Positions 24,981 through 33,927 of a stretch of 64,000 nucleotides of DNA are shown here, in pieces. The translations under genes and the position numbers were made by a program. The notes under the pieces were generated by a model that did no database searches, was not told the DNA's origin, and saw nothing but the letters and a program-made list of their open reading frames with translations. The DNA comes from SG8-38 sp041576815. Its GTDB lineage: Bacteria > Myxococcota_A > Polyangia > Polyangiales > Houyiibacteriaceae. The stretch spans positions 1 to 64,000 of the forward strand of contig JBFGKE010000010.1 in NCBI GenBank assembly GCA_041576815.1. Reading direction: 5' to 3'. Numbering within the stretch: the first letter of the stretch is position 1; every line of letters starts with the position of its first letter.

Positions 24981-26692
24981 TTCGACCCTCAGAGAACCCA
25001 ACGTCCGAGCGCGAGGACATCAACCCGCACCGGCGGCTTCAATGGGTCCTGGGCGCTCGCCTCATCATCGCCAGCGTGCTGCTCGGGGCGACCTTGTACC
25101 TCGCGCTGGATGCGATCCGGTACGGCCGCTTCACGCCGACGTTCTTACTCATTCTGATCTCGACGATCTACGCCTCGTCGATCCTCTTCATCGTTTGGTT
25201 GCTCCGTGGCAGACAGGAAACCCGGGTTGCCGTGGCGATCACGACCCTCGACGTCCTGCTGATCACCGGGCTCGTCTACCTCACTGGGGGCGCGGGAAGC
25301 ATTTTCTCGTTCCTGTATGGCGCGCAGATTCTGACCGCCGCGCTCACGCTAGGAACCAACGCAGCATACCTGACCGCTGCTGCGAGCCTCGCGCTCTACT
25401 TTCTGCAGGGGCTCGCCCTCAATCTCGGCTGGCTGCCGCCCCCTCCCGATCAACCTCTGAGCCAGTACGTCCTGAGCTCGCGGGATTTCCAGCTCGCGCT
25501 GGTGTCGAACATGGTCGGCATCGCAGCGGTCGCGCTCCTCGCGACCAATCTGGCACGGCGTGCACAGGTGGCTGGCGCGCGCCTGCTCGAGGCGCAGAAG
25601 AGCGCAGCGCGGCTGGTTCGCCTCAACGACGACATCGTCCGCTCGATCGCCTCGGGCCTCATCACGGCGGACGACGACGGGCGCATCATCGGACTGAACC
25701 GTGCGGCTCGCGAGATCCTTCGCGATCGTGCCGGGACACTGCTGGGGAAGCCTCTCTTCGAGGTGCTTCCGGGCTACGAAACACAGCCGCTCAGCGATCC
25801 GCCGAAGCGCGCCGATGCCGAAGGCAAACGGGCGGATGGAAGCAGCTTCCCGCTCGGCTACACGCTCAGCGCGCTCCTCGACGCGAACGGCAACCAGTCG
25901 GGTCTATTGCTTGCTTTTCAGGACCTCACCGAGATTCAAACGCTGCGGGACCAAGCTGAGCGGGCACAGCGCCTCGCCGTGCTCGGGCAGCTCGCCACGG
26001 GATTGGCGCACGAGATTCGGAACCCGCTCAGCTCGATCTCCGGGTCGGTCGAGATGGTGCGTGAGGGCAACGCACTCAGCCCGGAGGACAGAAGGCTTCT
26101 CGGTATCGTGATCTCGGAGGTCGAACGGCTCGACTCCCTGGTGACCACGATGCTGCAGGTGGGCCGTCCGAGTCAGATCGAGACCGAGCCGCGCGATCTG
26201 CGCACGATCGCGAGAGATGTCGTCGCCGTGGCACGGGGCGAGGCCACTGCGGTCAATCGGCTGCAGATCGAGGAAACCGGGCCGGACGAGGCGATCATCG
26301 TGTCGGTCGACGCCGATCGGATGCGCCAGGTCGTTTGGAATCTCGTGAAGAACGCGGTGCAGGTTTCACCTCGCGGAGGCACAGTCGAAGTCCGAACCGG
26401 GCGCGACCGCAGCGATCAGGCATACCTGGAAGTCGCAGACGAGGGCCCTGGGATCGGTCCCGCGCACCGGGAGCGATTGTTCGACATGTTCTACTCGGGC
26501 CGAAGCCACGGGGTCGGCCTCGGGCTCGCGTTGGTCAAACAAATCGTCGATCAGCACGGCGGCCGCATCGAGGTCCTCGACCGCGATGGTACGGGGACGT
26601 GCTTTCGTGTCACGCTCCCGTTGGCGGAGGAACCGATGCGAGCGACGCCAAGAGCGCAGAAAGACGACCGCCCGGATCCTCCGACCGCATGA
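24977..26692 (+). CDS. pilS: sensor histidine kinase PilS
   Basis: This is the sensor kinase that in other bacteria pairs with the NtrC-like regulator PilR to control pilin transcription. The N-terminal third holds about six membrane spans (residues 22-195), as in PilS. A PAS domain (about 210-320) is followed by a HisKA domain with the phospho-acceptor His345 (GLAHEIRNPLSS) and an HATPase domain ending in the G2 box GVGLGLALVKQIV. It starts at GTG, overlapping pilC. A pilR gene normally follows; here the gene ends inside trpC on the other strand, with 83 bases of shared antisense coding. Confidence 0.9.
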   Translation: MIRPSENPTSEREDINPHRRLQWVLGARLIIASVLLGATLYLALDAIRYGRFTPTFLLILISTIYASSILFIVWLLRGRQETRVAVAITTLDVLLITGLVYLTGGAGSIFSFLYGAQILTAALTLGTNAAYLTAAASLALYFLQGLALNLGWLPPPPDQPLSQYVLSSRDFQLALVSNMVGIAAVALLATNLARRAQVAGARLLEAQKSAARLVRLNDDIVRSIASGLITADDDGRIIGLNRAAREILRDRAGTLLGKPLFEVLPGYETQPLSDPPKRADAEGKRADGSSFPLGYTLSALLDANGNQSGLLLAFQDLTEIQTLRDQAERAQRLAVLGQLATGLAHEIRNPLSSISGSVEMVREGNALSPEDRRLLGIVISEVERLDSLVTTMLQVGRPSQIETEPRDLRTIARDVVAVARGEATAVNRLQIEETGPDEAIIVSVDADRMRQVVWNLVKNAVQVSPRGGTVEVRTGRDRSDQAYLEVADEGPGIGPAHRERLFDMFYSGRSHGVGLGLALVKQIVDQHGGRIEVLDRDGTGTCFRVTLPLAEEPMRATPRAQKDDRPDPPTA

Positions 26693-27437
26693 GCTCCTCA
26701 CCGATCAGCACGGCATCGGCGCGGCCGTCGGCGACCTGACGAAAGTCGTCTTCGGAGCGAACCCCGCTCATGAAGACGGCGACACGATCGGACGGGATAC
26801 GGTCGACCGCGGAACGCGCCGCGTTCGTGTCCACGCGAAACGTCCTCAAATCGCGAGCGTTCACGCCGACGATCGTCGAGCCGGCGGCGAGCGCGCGCTC
26901 CACCTCGGCTTCGTTGGCTGCCTCGACCACGGGCTCCATCCCGAGCTCACGGATGCGCTCGCTCAGTGACACGAGGTCGCGATCGTCGAGAACGCGCACG
27001 AGCAAGAGCACGAGCGAGGCGCCGACATCGTACGCCAAGTCGACCTGGACCGGGTCGACGACGAAGCCTTTGAAGAGGACCGGTATCCGCACGGCGCGCG
27101 CCACCCGCCGGACCAGCAGGGGCGAGCCGCCAAACCCGGGCCCGTCGGCAAGCACACTGATGACCGACGCGCCGGCGTCTTCGTATCCCCGCGCCACGCG
27201 CACGCCTTCGCCGGCGCTTCGCGGTCGGATCTCGCCGGCACTCGGGCTCCGAAACTTCACTTCTGCGATCACCGATGGTGGCGCGGCTGCCTTGCGGCGA
27301 AGCGCGGCGACCCCACGCCGGCCGCGCTCGGGCTCGGGCACCCGATCGACGCGCCGCATCGCTGCGACATGACGCCGACGCCTGCGGTTCTCCCTCCGTT
27401 TGCGGTCGAGGATTTGCGAGAGATAGTCGTCCATCAT
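26610..27437 (-). CDS. trpC: indole-3-glycerol phosphate synthase
   Basis: TrpC converts CdRP to indole-3-glycerol phosphate. The protein of about 275 residues begins MMDDYLSQILDRKRREN and shows IAEVKFRSPSAGEIRP (catalytic Glu and Lys), the Lys of VLFKGFVVDP, the Glu of PVVEAANEAE, and the Asn of VGVNARDLRTF. The strand normally reading ESGI reads MSGV, so the Glu equivalent to Glu210 of the Sulfolobus enzyme is Met; the DNA codon is a plain ATG. The flanking RKDF is FKGF. The rest is typical (AVLIGEELMR). The start overlaps the trpD stop (ATGA). The 3' end overlaps pilS by 83 bases. Confidence 0.9.
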   Translation of the reverse strand: MMDDYLSQILDRKRRENRRRRRHVAAMRRVDRVPEPERGRRGVAALRRKAAAPPSVIAEVKFRSPSAGEIRPRSAGEGVRVARGYEDAGASVISVLADGPGFGGSPLLVRRVARAVRIPVLFKGFVVDPVQVDLAYDVGASLVLLLVRVLDDRDLVSLSERIRELGMEPVVEAANEAEVERALAAGSTIVGVNARDLRTFRVDTNAARSAVDRIPSDRVAVFMSGVRSEDDFRQVADGRADAVLIGEELMRSEDPGGRLSALLASLASVPPPTGA

Positions 27438-28447
27438 TGTCGGGTGAGCTCCGCCCACTGCTCGAGCTTTCGTTTTGCTTCACCGCTGTCGATCGCCCGA
27501 GCAGCCCGCGCGGCGGCGTCCCTGCGGTCCTCGCAAAGCCCCGACACGCAAAGTGCTGCTGCCGCGTTCAGAACGACCGCGGCTCGCGGAGGTCCGTCGT
27601 CTCCCTCCAGAACCTTCGTGATGATTTCGGCGTTGCGCTGGGCGTCGCCTCCGCGAAGGGCCTCGAGGCTGACTTCTTGGACGCCGAAGTCCCCGGGGGT
27701 GACTTCGAACGTCGTCACGACGCCGCCTGCGAGCTGCGCCACGCGTGTGCGACCGCTTGGAGAGACCTCGTCGAGCCCGCCCTCCCCGTGCACCACCCAT
27801 GCCGCGGTCGACCCGAGCGCCCCGAGCGCCTCGGCGAGCTGCTCGACGCGAGCTGGATCATAGACGCCGACCACTTGATGCGTCGCCGACGCGGGGTTCG
27901 AGAGCGGCCCAAGAAGGTTGAAAATCGTCCGGATGCCGAGCTCTCGCCGCACGGGCGCCGCGTGGCGCATCGCCGCGTGGTGGCTCGGCGCATACAGAAA
28001 TCCGATGCCGACCGTTTCGATGCAGCGCTGCGCGTGCGCGGGTTCGACGTCGACCCGAACTCCGAGCGCCTCGAGCACGTCGGCGCTGCCCGCCTTGGAC
28101 GAGACCGCGCGGTTGCCGTGCTTGGCGACCGACACGCCGCACGCGGCCGCCACGATCGCCGCCGCGGTCGAGATGTTGAAGGTGTGAAGCCCATCGCCCC
28201 CAGTGCCACACGTGTCGAGGAGCGGCCCCGCAACGTCCGGTTCGATTGCATCGCAGCGGCGGCGAAGCGCCCTCGCGGCCGCTGCGATTTCGCTGGCGGA
28301 CTCGCCCTTCATTCGAAGCGCGACGATGAAGGCTGCAATCTGGGCGCTGGACGCTTCGCCAGCGAGAATCGCATCCATCGCGGACTCGACTTCACCGGGG
28401 GACAAATCGCGACCCGACACCGCCTGCTCGATCGCCCTCGAGATCAC
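27434..28447 (-). CDS. trpD: anthranilate phosphoribosyltransferase
   Basis: TrpD joins anthranilate to PRPP, the second step of tryptophan synthesis. The 337-residue protein has the PRPP site DTCGTGGDGLHTFNIST and the block AKHGNRAVSSKAGSADVLEA, then FNLLGPLSNP. The start is GTG 28447, overlapping the trpG stop by four bases; a much longer open frame upstream is trpG shadow. The order trpG-trpD-trpC with coupled stops indicates one transcript. trpE is not in the window. Confidence 0.96.
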   Translation of the reverse strand: MISRAIEQAVSGRDLSPGEVESAMDAILAGEASSAQIAAFIVALRMKGESASEIAAAARALRRRCDAIEPDVAGPLLDTCGTGGDGLHTFNISTAAAIVAAACGVSVAKHGNRAVSSKAGSADVLEALGVRVDVEPAHAQRCIETVGIGFLYAPSHHAAMRHAAPVRRELGIRTIFNLLGPLSNPASATHQVVGVYDPARVEQLAEALGALGSTAAWVVHGEGGLDEVSPSGRTRVAQLAGGVVTTFEVTPGDFGVQEVSLEALRGGDAQRNAEIITKVLEGDDGPPRAAVVLNAAAALCVSGLCEDRRDAAARAARAIDSGEAKRKLEQWAELTRQ

Positions 28448-29028
28448 GACGCACCGCCCGATGGCAGCGACGACAGCCAGTTGCGGATCAGCGCGTGGCC
28501 GTGCTCCGTCAAGAACGACTCCGGATGAAACTGCACGCCCTCGATCGGGAGGGTCTTGTGGCGCAGTCCCATGACCTCGTCCCGGTCGGTCCAAGCGGTG
28601 ACCTCCAGCTCGTCCGGGACCGTCGACTTCTCCACGATCAGCGAGTGATAGCGCGTGGCGGTCAGCGGGCTCGGGAGCCTGCCGAACACGCCCTGTCCGG
28701 CGTGGTGGATCTCCGAAGTCCGCCCATGCATGAGGCGGTCGGCCCGCACGATCGAAGCGCCGAAATGCTGGGCAATGCTCTGGTGGCCCAGGCAGACCCC
28801 GAAAATCGGAACCTCTCGACCGAGCTCCGCGATCAGGTCGAGGCTGACGCCCGCTTCCTCGGGGCGTCCGGGCCCAGGGCTGATCAAAATGCCCCCTGGG
28901 GCCGACGCGCGAATCTCCTCCACCGTCACCGCATCGTTGCGCTTCACCACGACCTCAGCGCCCAGCTCACCGAGATATTGAACGAGGTTGTATGTAAACG
29001 AATCGTAGTTGTCGATGACGAGAATCAT
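28444..29028 (-). CDS. trpG: anthranilate synthase glutamine amidotransferase component
   Basis: This class I amidotransferase supplies ammonia to TrpE and/or PabB. In its 194 residues the signature segments are ILVIDNYDSFTYNLVQYLGE, ISPGPGRPEEAG, the nucleophile Cys in FGVCLGHQSIAQ, and the His/Glu of VQFHPESFLTEHG. ATG 29028 is preceded by a strong GGAGGAAGG site. Because it heads trpD-trpC, trpG is preferred over pabA, although one amidotransferase may serve both pathways. Confidence 0.95.
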   Translation of the reverse strand: MILVIDNYDSFTYNLVQYLGELGAEVVVKRNDAVTVEEIRASAPGGILISPGPGRPEEAGVSLDLIAELGREVPIFGVCLGHQSIAQHFGASIVRADRLMHGRTSEIHHAGQGVFGRLPSPLTATRYHSLIVEKSTVPDELEVTAWTDRDEVMGLRHKTLPIEGVQFHPESFLTEHGHALIRNWLSSLPSGGAS

Positions 29029-29063
29029 GCGCCTTCCTCCGCTAGCGGCTCGCGAGGAACGAG

Positions 29064-29960
29064 TCAACCAGCGCCGGACGGCGTGGGCTCGTAGCCGCGC
29101 TCGCGCAGAAACTTCTCCAACCTCAGGTTGACCATCTCGGGATACTCGAGCATCGCGTAGTGCGTCGCGCCGGGGATGATCATGATCTCGGAGCCGCGAA
29201 TCCGGCGGGCCATCCGCTCGGCAGCAGATCGCGGGGTGAACACATCCCGGGAGCCCGTGATGATTAGACTGGGAACGTCGATGAGCGGAAGGAGATCCCA
29301 CCCATCGTGCTCGCCCATTCGCTGCAGCAGCGCGATGAACGCATCCATGTCGAGCGTCCGAAACTTGGCGATGAGCTCGGAGGCGACTTGCTCGTCGAGC
29401 GTGCCCGCCGTCAGCCCGATCCGCTTCGCCCACTCTGCCGCATCCGGGAGGCGGGTGGCCTGCCGGACAATCGCCTCGATCGTTCTTGGCATCGATCGAA
29501 GGCCGCGCAGGAACGGAGGCAGGAGACGGCCCACCAAGCTCAAGTTGAAGACGTAGTCCCAGGGGCGCCCTGCCACTCCATTGACCATGGCGAGCGACGC
29601 GACCTGCTCCGGGGCCGCGCGAAACATCTCGAGGCCGACCTGGACACCCATCGAAAAACCGAGCACCGCTGCCCGGTCCGCGCCCTCCGCACATAGAAGA
29701 TGGAGGCCGTCCCGGGCGTGGTCGGTCATGGTCATCGCCCCCGGATCGGCGGGCCGCGCCGAGCCAAACAGCCCGCGGTAGTCCCACGACAGGAGCCGAT
29801 ACCGGTCCCGGAAGTATTGAATCTGGTGGGTCCAGGCCTCCCAACCCCCGCCCAAACCGTTGCAGAGCAGGAGCGGAGGGCCTTGCCCGAGGGCAAAGTA
29901 GGCGATTTCAGTGCCATCAAACGACGCAAAGCGGCGTTCTTCGACGGGGGGTGGCATCAT
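29064..29960 (-). CDS. alpha/beta-fold hydrolase
   Basis: This is a 298-residue alpha/beta hydrolase. The oxyanion segment LLLCNGLGGGWEAWTHQIQ is followed by the nucleophile elbow GFSMGVQ. The acid is probably the Asp of TGSRDVFTP, and the catalytic His is in PGATHYAMLE. A helical cap of about 70 residues lies between. No signal peptide is visible. The start is at the MetMet pair at 29960. The substrate cannot be deduced: esterases, lactonases and haloperoxidase-like proteins share this pattern. It lies upstream of trpG on the same strand, so it may be transcribed with trp. Confidence 0.85.
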   Translation of the reverse strand: MMPPPVEERRFASFDGTEIAYFALGQGPPLLLCNGLGGGWEAWTHQIQYFRDRYRLLSWDYRGLFGSARPADPGAMTMTDHARDGLHLLCAEGADRAAVLGFSMGVQVGLEMFRAAPEQVASLAMVNGVAGRPWDYVFNLSLVGRLLPPFLRGLRSMPRTIEAIVRQATRLPDAAEWAKRIGLTAGTLDEQVASELIAKFRTLDMDAFIALLQRMGEHDGWDLLPLIDVPSLIITGSRDVFTPRSAAERMARRIRGSEIMIIPGATHYAMLEYPEMVNLRLEKFLRERGYEPTPSGAG

Positions 29961-30001
29961 GGCAGGGCGAAGCCTACCAGGGCCGAAGAGGGGCGCCCAC
30001 C

Positions 30002-30029
30002 TTGACACGATCGGCGTCCCACGGATAAA
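30002..30029 (+). promoter_or_regulatory. candidate sigma-70 promoter
   Basis: A consensus TTGACA at 30002-30007 and GATAAA at 30024-30029 are spaced by 16 bases, immediately upstream of the ATG at 30045. The predicted leader would be very short (about 8-10 bases), so part of the purine-rich site ttgaggaag may lie at the very 5' end. It reads toward the membrane protein gene. Confidence 0.5.
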
Positions 30030-30044
30030 TTTGAGGAAGCTGAA

Positions 30045-31160
30045 ATGTCAGACGAACTCCAAAAATCCAAGAAAGTTCGCGATATACGCGAGCGCCTCGG
30101 CCGAAACACGGCCCCACCTCCCAAGGACTTGGAGGAGGGAGGCGTGGCCCCACCGCCGCCGGCGCTCGGCGGCATTGCGCCACCGCCGGGCTTCGTGGGG
30201 GGTCAGGCTGCCAAGCGCTCGGGGCCGTTCGGCCGTTCGCAGTCGCAGGCGCCGGCGAGGCAGGAGGTTCGCATCGTGGTCGACGAAGAGGCGGTCGCGA
30301 CTGCGCACGAGGGCAAGAGCCGCCGGGTACGCAAGCTGATGATGATGACCGGCGCAGGAGCCGTCCTCGTCGGCCTCTTTCTGGGAGTTCTAGCGACCAC
30401 CGTGATGAGTCGGCGTAGCGAGTACAACGTTGCTGTCCGCGACGGAAAGGCCGTCTACGAAGGCGTTCGCGCCGCGGCCGATCAGGTGACCGAGGCCAAG
30501 CGATTGCTGGGCCGCGCGCTCGACGCTGCAAAGGTGCGCCCGGGCCAAGGCCCCTCGGTCGACTACGACGCCATCGAGCAACTGCGCACCCTTCCGACTC
30601 CGTTTACGGCCGCCGACTTCGCCGGCCTTCACTACACGAAGTTCAACCGCGAAACCGTCAACTCGTTGTTCCTCTACGCGCGCCAAGTCGACGAGCTCTG
30701 GGACAAGTTCGACGGGTTGGCCGGCAAGGTTCTTCCGCAGGCGCGACGCCAGGAGCTCGACGAGGCGGCGCAGGACGAAACCGCGATCACCAGCAGCCCG
30801 ACCGGCTGCGTACCCACCTTGGGTGAAGGCGGCTTCCGTTGTGGTTTGGTGTACGTCGACATGCCCGAATCGATGGCGGGCGCCACCAAGCTCAAAGTCC
30901 GCGTGACGCGCGGGAGCAAGCCTTTCGAAAAAGAGCTCTATACGGGTCAAGACCTTCGAAAAAACGCGAGCAGCTACGTCATCCTCACGAACCCGCAGCA
31001 GTCCGAAGGGGTGCTCGGCCGCCGTGAGAACGCGTTTGCTTCGTACCGCAAAGACCTGGCCGACATCTCCCGTCTGATGGATGCCACGCTTCAAACGCAG
31101 GGAACCCTCGAGAAGGGGCTAGGGTCGGTCGCCGGGCTCGAAGAGATCGTCAGCTTCTAG
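30045..31160 (+). CDS. single-span membrane protein, function unknown
   Basis: The protein has 371 residues. Its N-terminal 100 residues are Pro/Gly-rich and probably disordered (three PPPP-type runs). A membrane span lies at about 115-137 (AGAVLVGLFLGVLATTVM). The external part of about 230 residues is mainly helical, with two Cys around 270-280 (GCVPTLGEGGFRC) that could form a disulfide. I recognise no family. It stands alone with its own likely promoter, before the FHA gene. Confidence 0.65.
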   Translation: MSDELQKSKKVRDIRERLGRNTAPPPKDLEEGGVAPPPPALGGIAPPPGFVGGQAAKRSGPFGRSQSQAPARQEVRIVVDEEAVATAHEGKSRRVRKLMMMTGAGAVLVGLFLGVLATTVMSRRSEYNVAVRDGKAVYEGVRAAADQVTEAKRLLGRALDAAKVRPGQGPSVDYDAIEQLRTLPTPFTAADFAGLHYTKFNRETVNSLFLYARQVDELWDKFDGLAGKVLPQARRQELDEAAQDETAITSSPTGCVPTLGEGGFRCGLVYVDMPESMAGATKLKVRVTRGSKPFEKELYTGQDLRKNASSYVILTNPQQSEGVLGRRENAFASYRKDLADISRLMDATLQTQGTLEKGLGSVAGLEEIVSF

Positions 31161-31244
31161 CTGAATTCCGGCCCGTTATCGCAAGTTCTCCGGTAGCAGC
31201 AGATTCGACGCGGGCCCGGTCCGCTTGCTATTCTACTTCGTGGG

Positions 31245-32165
31245 GTGCCGCGTTTCAGGCTGCGATATCAGGCGACCAACTTGGAGATGCCTCTTGGAGA
31301 ATTCACCGTTGGTCGCAGCTCGTCGTGCAATCTTGCTCTGGCGGATGGATTGGTCTCTCGGAAGCACGCGGTGCTTCACGTCGGGCCCGAGGCGGTCGTC
31401 GTCGAGGACTTTGGCAGCCGCAACGGCGTGGCCGTCAATGGGGTTCGCATCAACGGCCCGCGACGGCTCGCGCACATGGACCGGGTATACATCGGTTCGC
31501 AAGAGCTCGTGCTGATCGATGCCGCGAAAATGCGGGATGGCGCAAAGGAAACCGCCGCGTACATCGTTTGCGACTCGTGCGGGGCGATCAACGGGGCAGC
31601 CAAACGACGATGTGGTGACTGCGGAAAGCGCTTGACCTTGGCAGATACCCGCACGGCGGGCAGCGACAAGGGCGTCGACTCGGCGTCCCACGCCTGGGGG
31701 GCAGAAGACACCCGTACCCAACGCGCGCTCGACGTGATCGCCGGGATCGCGAGCAAAGCCATCGCAATGGGGCGCTTCGAGGAGGCCGAGCGGATGCTCT
31801 TGCCGCACCTCGACACGATTTTGGAACGGGCGCTGGCGGACCGGCCACTCAGCGAATCCGAAAAGGATGACCCAGACGCTCTGTTCGGCGGCGCGACCCG
31901 GTACGCACTCCAGCTTGCACAGGGGCTTCGCAATCCCCGTTGGATCGACTGGGTGTTTCGCGTACACACGGCGACCAGCCGACTCATGGACGCCGAGACG
32001 ATCGAGACGCTGCACAGCCTCGTTAGAAGTCACAAGTACTCGAACCCGAGCTACCTTCGCGCGTATCTTCGCGCGATCGAGAGCCGAGCCGACGAATACA
32101 GCGCCTCGGAGCGATTCCTGGTGAAGCGGCTCGAAGGGTTGGAGCAAGTCGTCGCGGCACACTAG
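31245..32165 (+). CDS. FHA-domain protein with zinc ribbon (copy A)
   Basis: The N-terminal FHA domain (about 1-92) has the phosphothreonine-binding residues in place: GRSS at 23-26, SRKH at 38-41 and GSRNGVAVNG at 57-66. A four-cysteine zinc ribbon follows (Cys109, 112, 123, 126: CDSCGAINGAAKRRCGDC). The last 150 residues or so are helical. It binds phosphothreonine peptides, so it is a likely reader of Ser/Thr kinase output. It is a paralogue of the convergent gene that follows; the two stop codons share the palindrome CTAG at 32162-32165. The start is GTG. Confidence 0.85.
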   Translation: MPRFRLRYQATNLEMPLGEFTVGRSSSCNLALADGLVSRKHAVLHVGPEAVVVEDFGSRNGVAVNGVRINGPRRLAHMDRVYIGSQELVLIDAAKMRDGAKETAAYIVCDSCGAINGAAKRRCGDCGKRLTLADTRTAGSDKGVDSASHAWGAEDTRTQRALDVIAGIASKAIAMGRFEEAERMLLPHLDTILERALADRPLSESEKDDPDALFGGATRYALQLAQGLRNPRWIDWVFRVHTATSRLMDAETIETLHSLVRSHKYSNPSYLRAYLRAIESRADEYSASERFLVKRLEGLEQVVAAH

Positions 32166-32950
32166 CCGGTGCGTCGGCTCTCTGGCCCGGCGTGACGTAG
32201 GGCCGCGACCGCTTCGGCGAGTCGGTCGTCCGGCGGCATCTCGTCGGCCAACGCCAGCACGTCGCGAGATGGCGGCTCTTCCGCCTTTTCGTAGAGTCTG
32301 GTGCCAATCGCCAGCCACCGCGCGCTGCGAAGCGCACAGCCGAGGCGGGCGGCACACTCCGCCACCCCGAAAACACGGCTCGGCTCGACCTCGACGTCTC
32401 GATCGAGCTGGTCGTCGAGCTCGGCCACGCCTCTCGACATCATCCGCTCCGCGTCCGCGAGCCGACCCTGGTCGATGGCCCGCTCGACCACCTGCGCCAG
32501 CAGATGAAAGGTCCATCCCGACGCGGCGACATCCCGAACCGCAGTGCTCACGCCTTGCTCCGTCGGGACGGCGCCGCAGTGCGGGCACTGTGCGCTGGCA
32601 CTGGGATACGGCACCGCGCATCCGACGCAAAAGGTCAGGCCCGACGTCGTCCGACGCTCCTTCGCGTGGGAGCCCGGAGTCAGGAATACGAGCTCTCGTG
32701 TTCCGATGCGGATACGGTCGCCGTCCTGCAAGGTCGCACGCCCGATGAGGGGCCGCTCGTTGAGCTGAGTCCCGTTGCGGCTGTGGAGATCTTCGATCGT
32801 CGGCTTCGGCCCGGTCAGGTCGATCCGGACGTGCCGCCGGGACAGCATCGGATCATCGATCGTGATCTGCCCCGTCGAGCCGCGACCGATGATGATCTCG
32901 TCGCCGACGAGGTCGATCTCTTGCAGATGAAATCGGAGACGATACCGCAA
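32162..32950 (-). CDS. FHA-domain protein with zinc ribbon (copy B)
   Basis: It has the same architecture as the convergent gene. The FHA domain (about 1-90) has GRGS at 22-25, SRRH at 37-40 and SRNGTQLNE at 57-65. The zinc ribbon has Cys108, 111, 122 and 125 (CVGC and CPHC), and a helical C-terminal half of about 130 residues includes ERAIDQGRLADAERMM, which aligns with the AMGRFEEAERML stretch of copy A. The start is TTG with a nearby gaggtccgagg site. The inverted, tail-to-tail arrangement suggests an old inverted duplication. Confidence 0.83.
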   Translation of the reverse strand: MRYRLRFHLQEIDLVGDEIIIGRGSTGQITIDDPMLSRRHVRIDLTGPKPTIEDLHSRNGTQLNERPLIGRATLQDGDRIRIGTRELVFLTPGSHAKERRTTSGLTFCVGCAVPYPSASAQCPHCGAVPTEQGVSTAVRDVAASGWTFHLLAQVVERAIDQGRLADAERMMSRGVAELDDQLDRDVEVEPSRVFGVAECAARLGCALRSARWLAIGTRLYEKAEEPPSRDVLALADEMPPDDRLAEAVAALRHAGPESRRTG

Positions 32951-33024
32951 CCTCGGACCTCAAGAGTCACCAGAGTAGCCGCGGCAAAGGGGCGGTGTAA
33001 ATCCTACCCCAACCTACGTCGCCG

Positions 33025-33855
33025 CTATTTCTCGTCGTCGACCTTGGGCTCCTCGCGCCGGCGTATCTCACCCGTAATTCGATCCGCGATGTCGGCGTTT
33101 TGGTCGCTGTCGTCGCCCTCGGCGACCATGTCTACGAGCGTCCCGTTTTCGTCGACTACATCCGGCTCGTTTTTCCTGAGCTTGGCGAGGCGGGCCACGG
33201 TTTTGGGATCCTCGAGAATCAGACAGTAGAAGCCATAGAACTCGTTGTTATCGACGGCCCGTGCGAGAATTCTCGGCTCGCGCCATTCGAACCACTCGGT
33301 GGCTGCTCCACCCGACGGAAGCACGCCCTTCTTTTTCTTGGCGCGGCCGTAGCGCTGCTGGAGCGCCCTGCCGAACTCGCCGAAGGTCGCACCCTCGAAC
33401 ACCGAGGCATCGAACGCTCGGTAGCGCTTCCAGAGCCGGTCGTTGATGAAAAAGAAGTAATCCTGGGTGTTCTTCGTCCGAACCCGGAGGAGTGACTCGC
33501 CGTTTCGGTGGGTGAACTCCCCCCGAAGATAGCCCGAGTCGTACGCGCTCGGTGTTCCATCGAACTCGAAATACGAGTCGCGAATCTCGCGCGTGTCCTC
33601 GGCCATCTTGTGGCGCAGCCGATCCTCTTCGATCGCATCCGTCGTCTTGGCGATCGGCTCGCGGTAGGACCCTTCGATGTTTTTCTTGAGATGGCGGTAC
33701 ACCTGCTTCGGTGTCCAGCCCCACTCGATGTCGCCCATCGAGCTTTCGAGCGCACTTTGGGCTCTTTTGCTCGCGCTGCCTTTGTCCGCATAGACGCCGG
33801 CCCCAATCAATAGCCCGAAGGCCACCAGAAACGCCAAACTGGAGGAACGTCCCAT
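33025..33855 (-). CDS. exported protein, function unknown
   Basis: The N-terminus (SSSLAFLVAFGLLIGAGVYA) is a signal peptide or anchor. The body of about 250 residues is strongly charged, with many aromatic residues, and I recognise no domain. It has a Lys-rich patch around RAKKKKGVLPSGG and ends in an acidic/Lys tail. The start is the second of two close ATGs (33855 rather than 33861). It lies between the FHA genes and the EI24-like gene on the same strand. Confidence 0.65.
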   Translation of the reverse strand: MGRSSSLAFLVAFGLLIGAGVYADKGSASKRAQSALESSMGDIEWGWTPKQVYRHLKKNIEGSYREPIAKTTDAIEEDRLRHKMAEDTREIRDSYFEFDGTPSAYDSGYLRGEFTHRNGESLLRVRTKNTQDYFFFINDRLWKRYRAFDASVFEGATFGEFGRALQQRYGRAKKKKGVLPSGGAATEWFEWREPRILARAVDNNEFYGFYCLILEDPKTVARLAKLRKNEPDVVDENGTLVDMVAEGDDSDQNADIADRITGEIRRREEPKVDDEK

Positions 33856-33927
33856 CAGCAAAACCCCTTCCCCCTCAAGCTAGCATCGACGGCACCACGG
33901 CTACAAAAAGGCTCCAGAATCACGCGT

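Noticed and set aside
23727..25001. A 424-codon minus-strand open frame opposite pilC
   Set aside because: It is His/Asp/Arg-rich shadow. pilC is unambiguous on the plus strand.
22092..32950. A single contiguous kinase-FHA operon
   Set aside because: The Ser/Thr kinase and FHA genes are separated by pil and trp genes on different strands. Any functional link is inference, not an operon.
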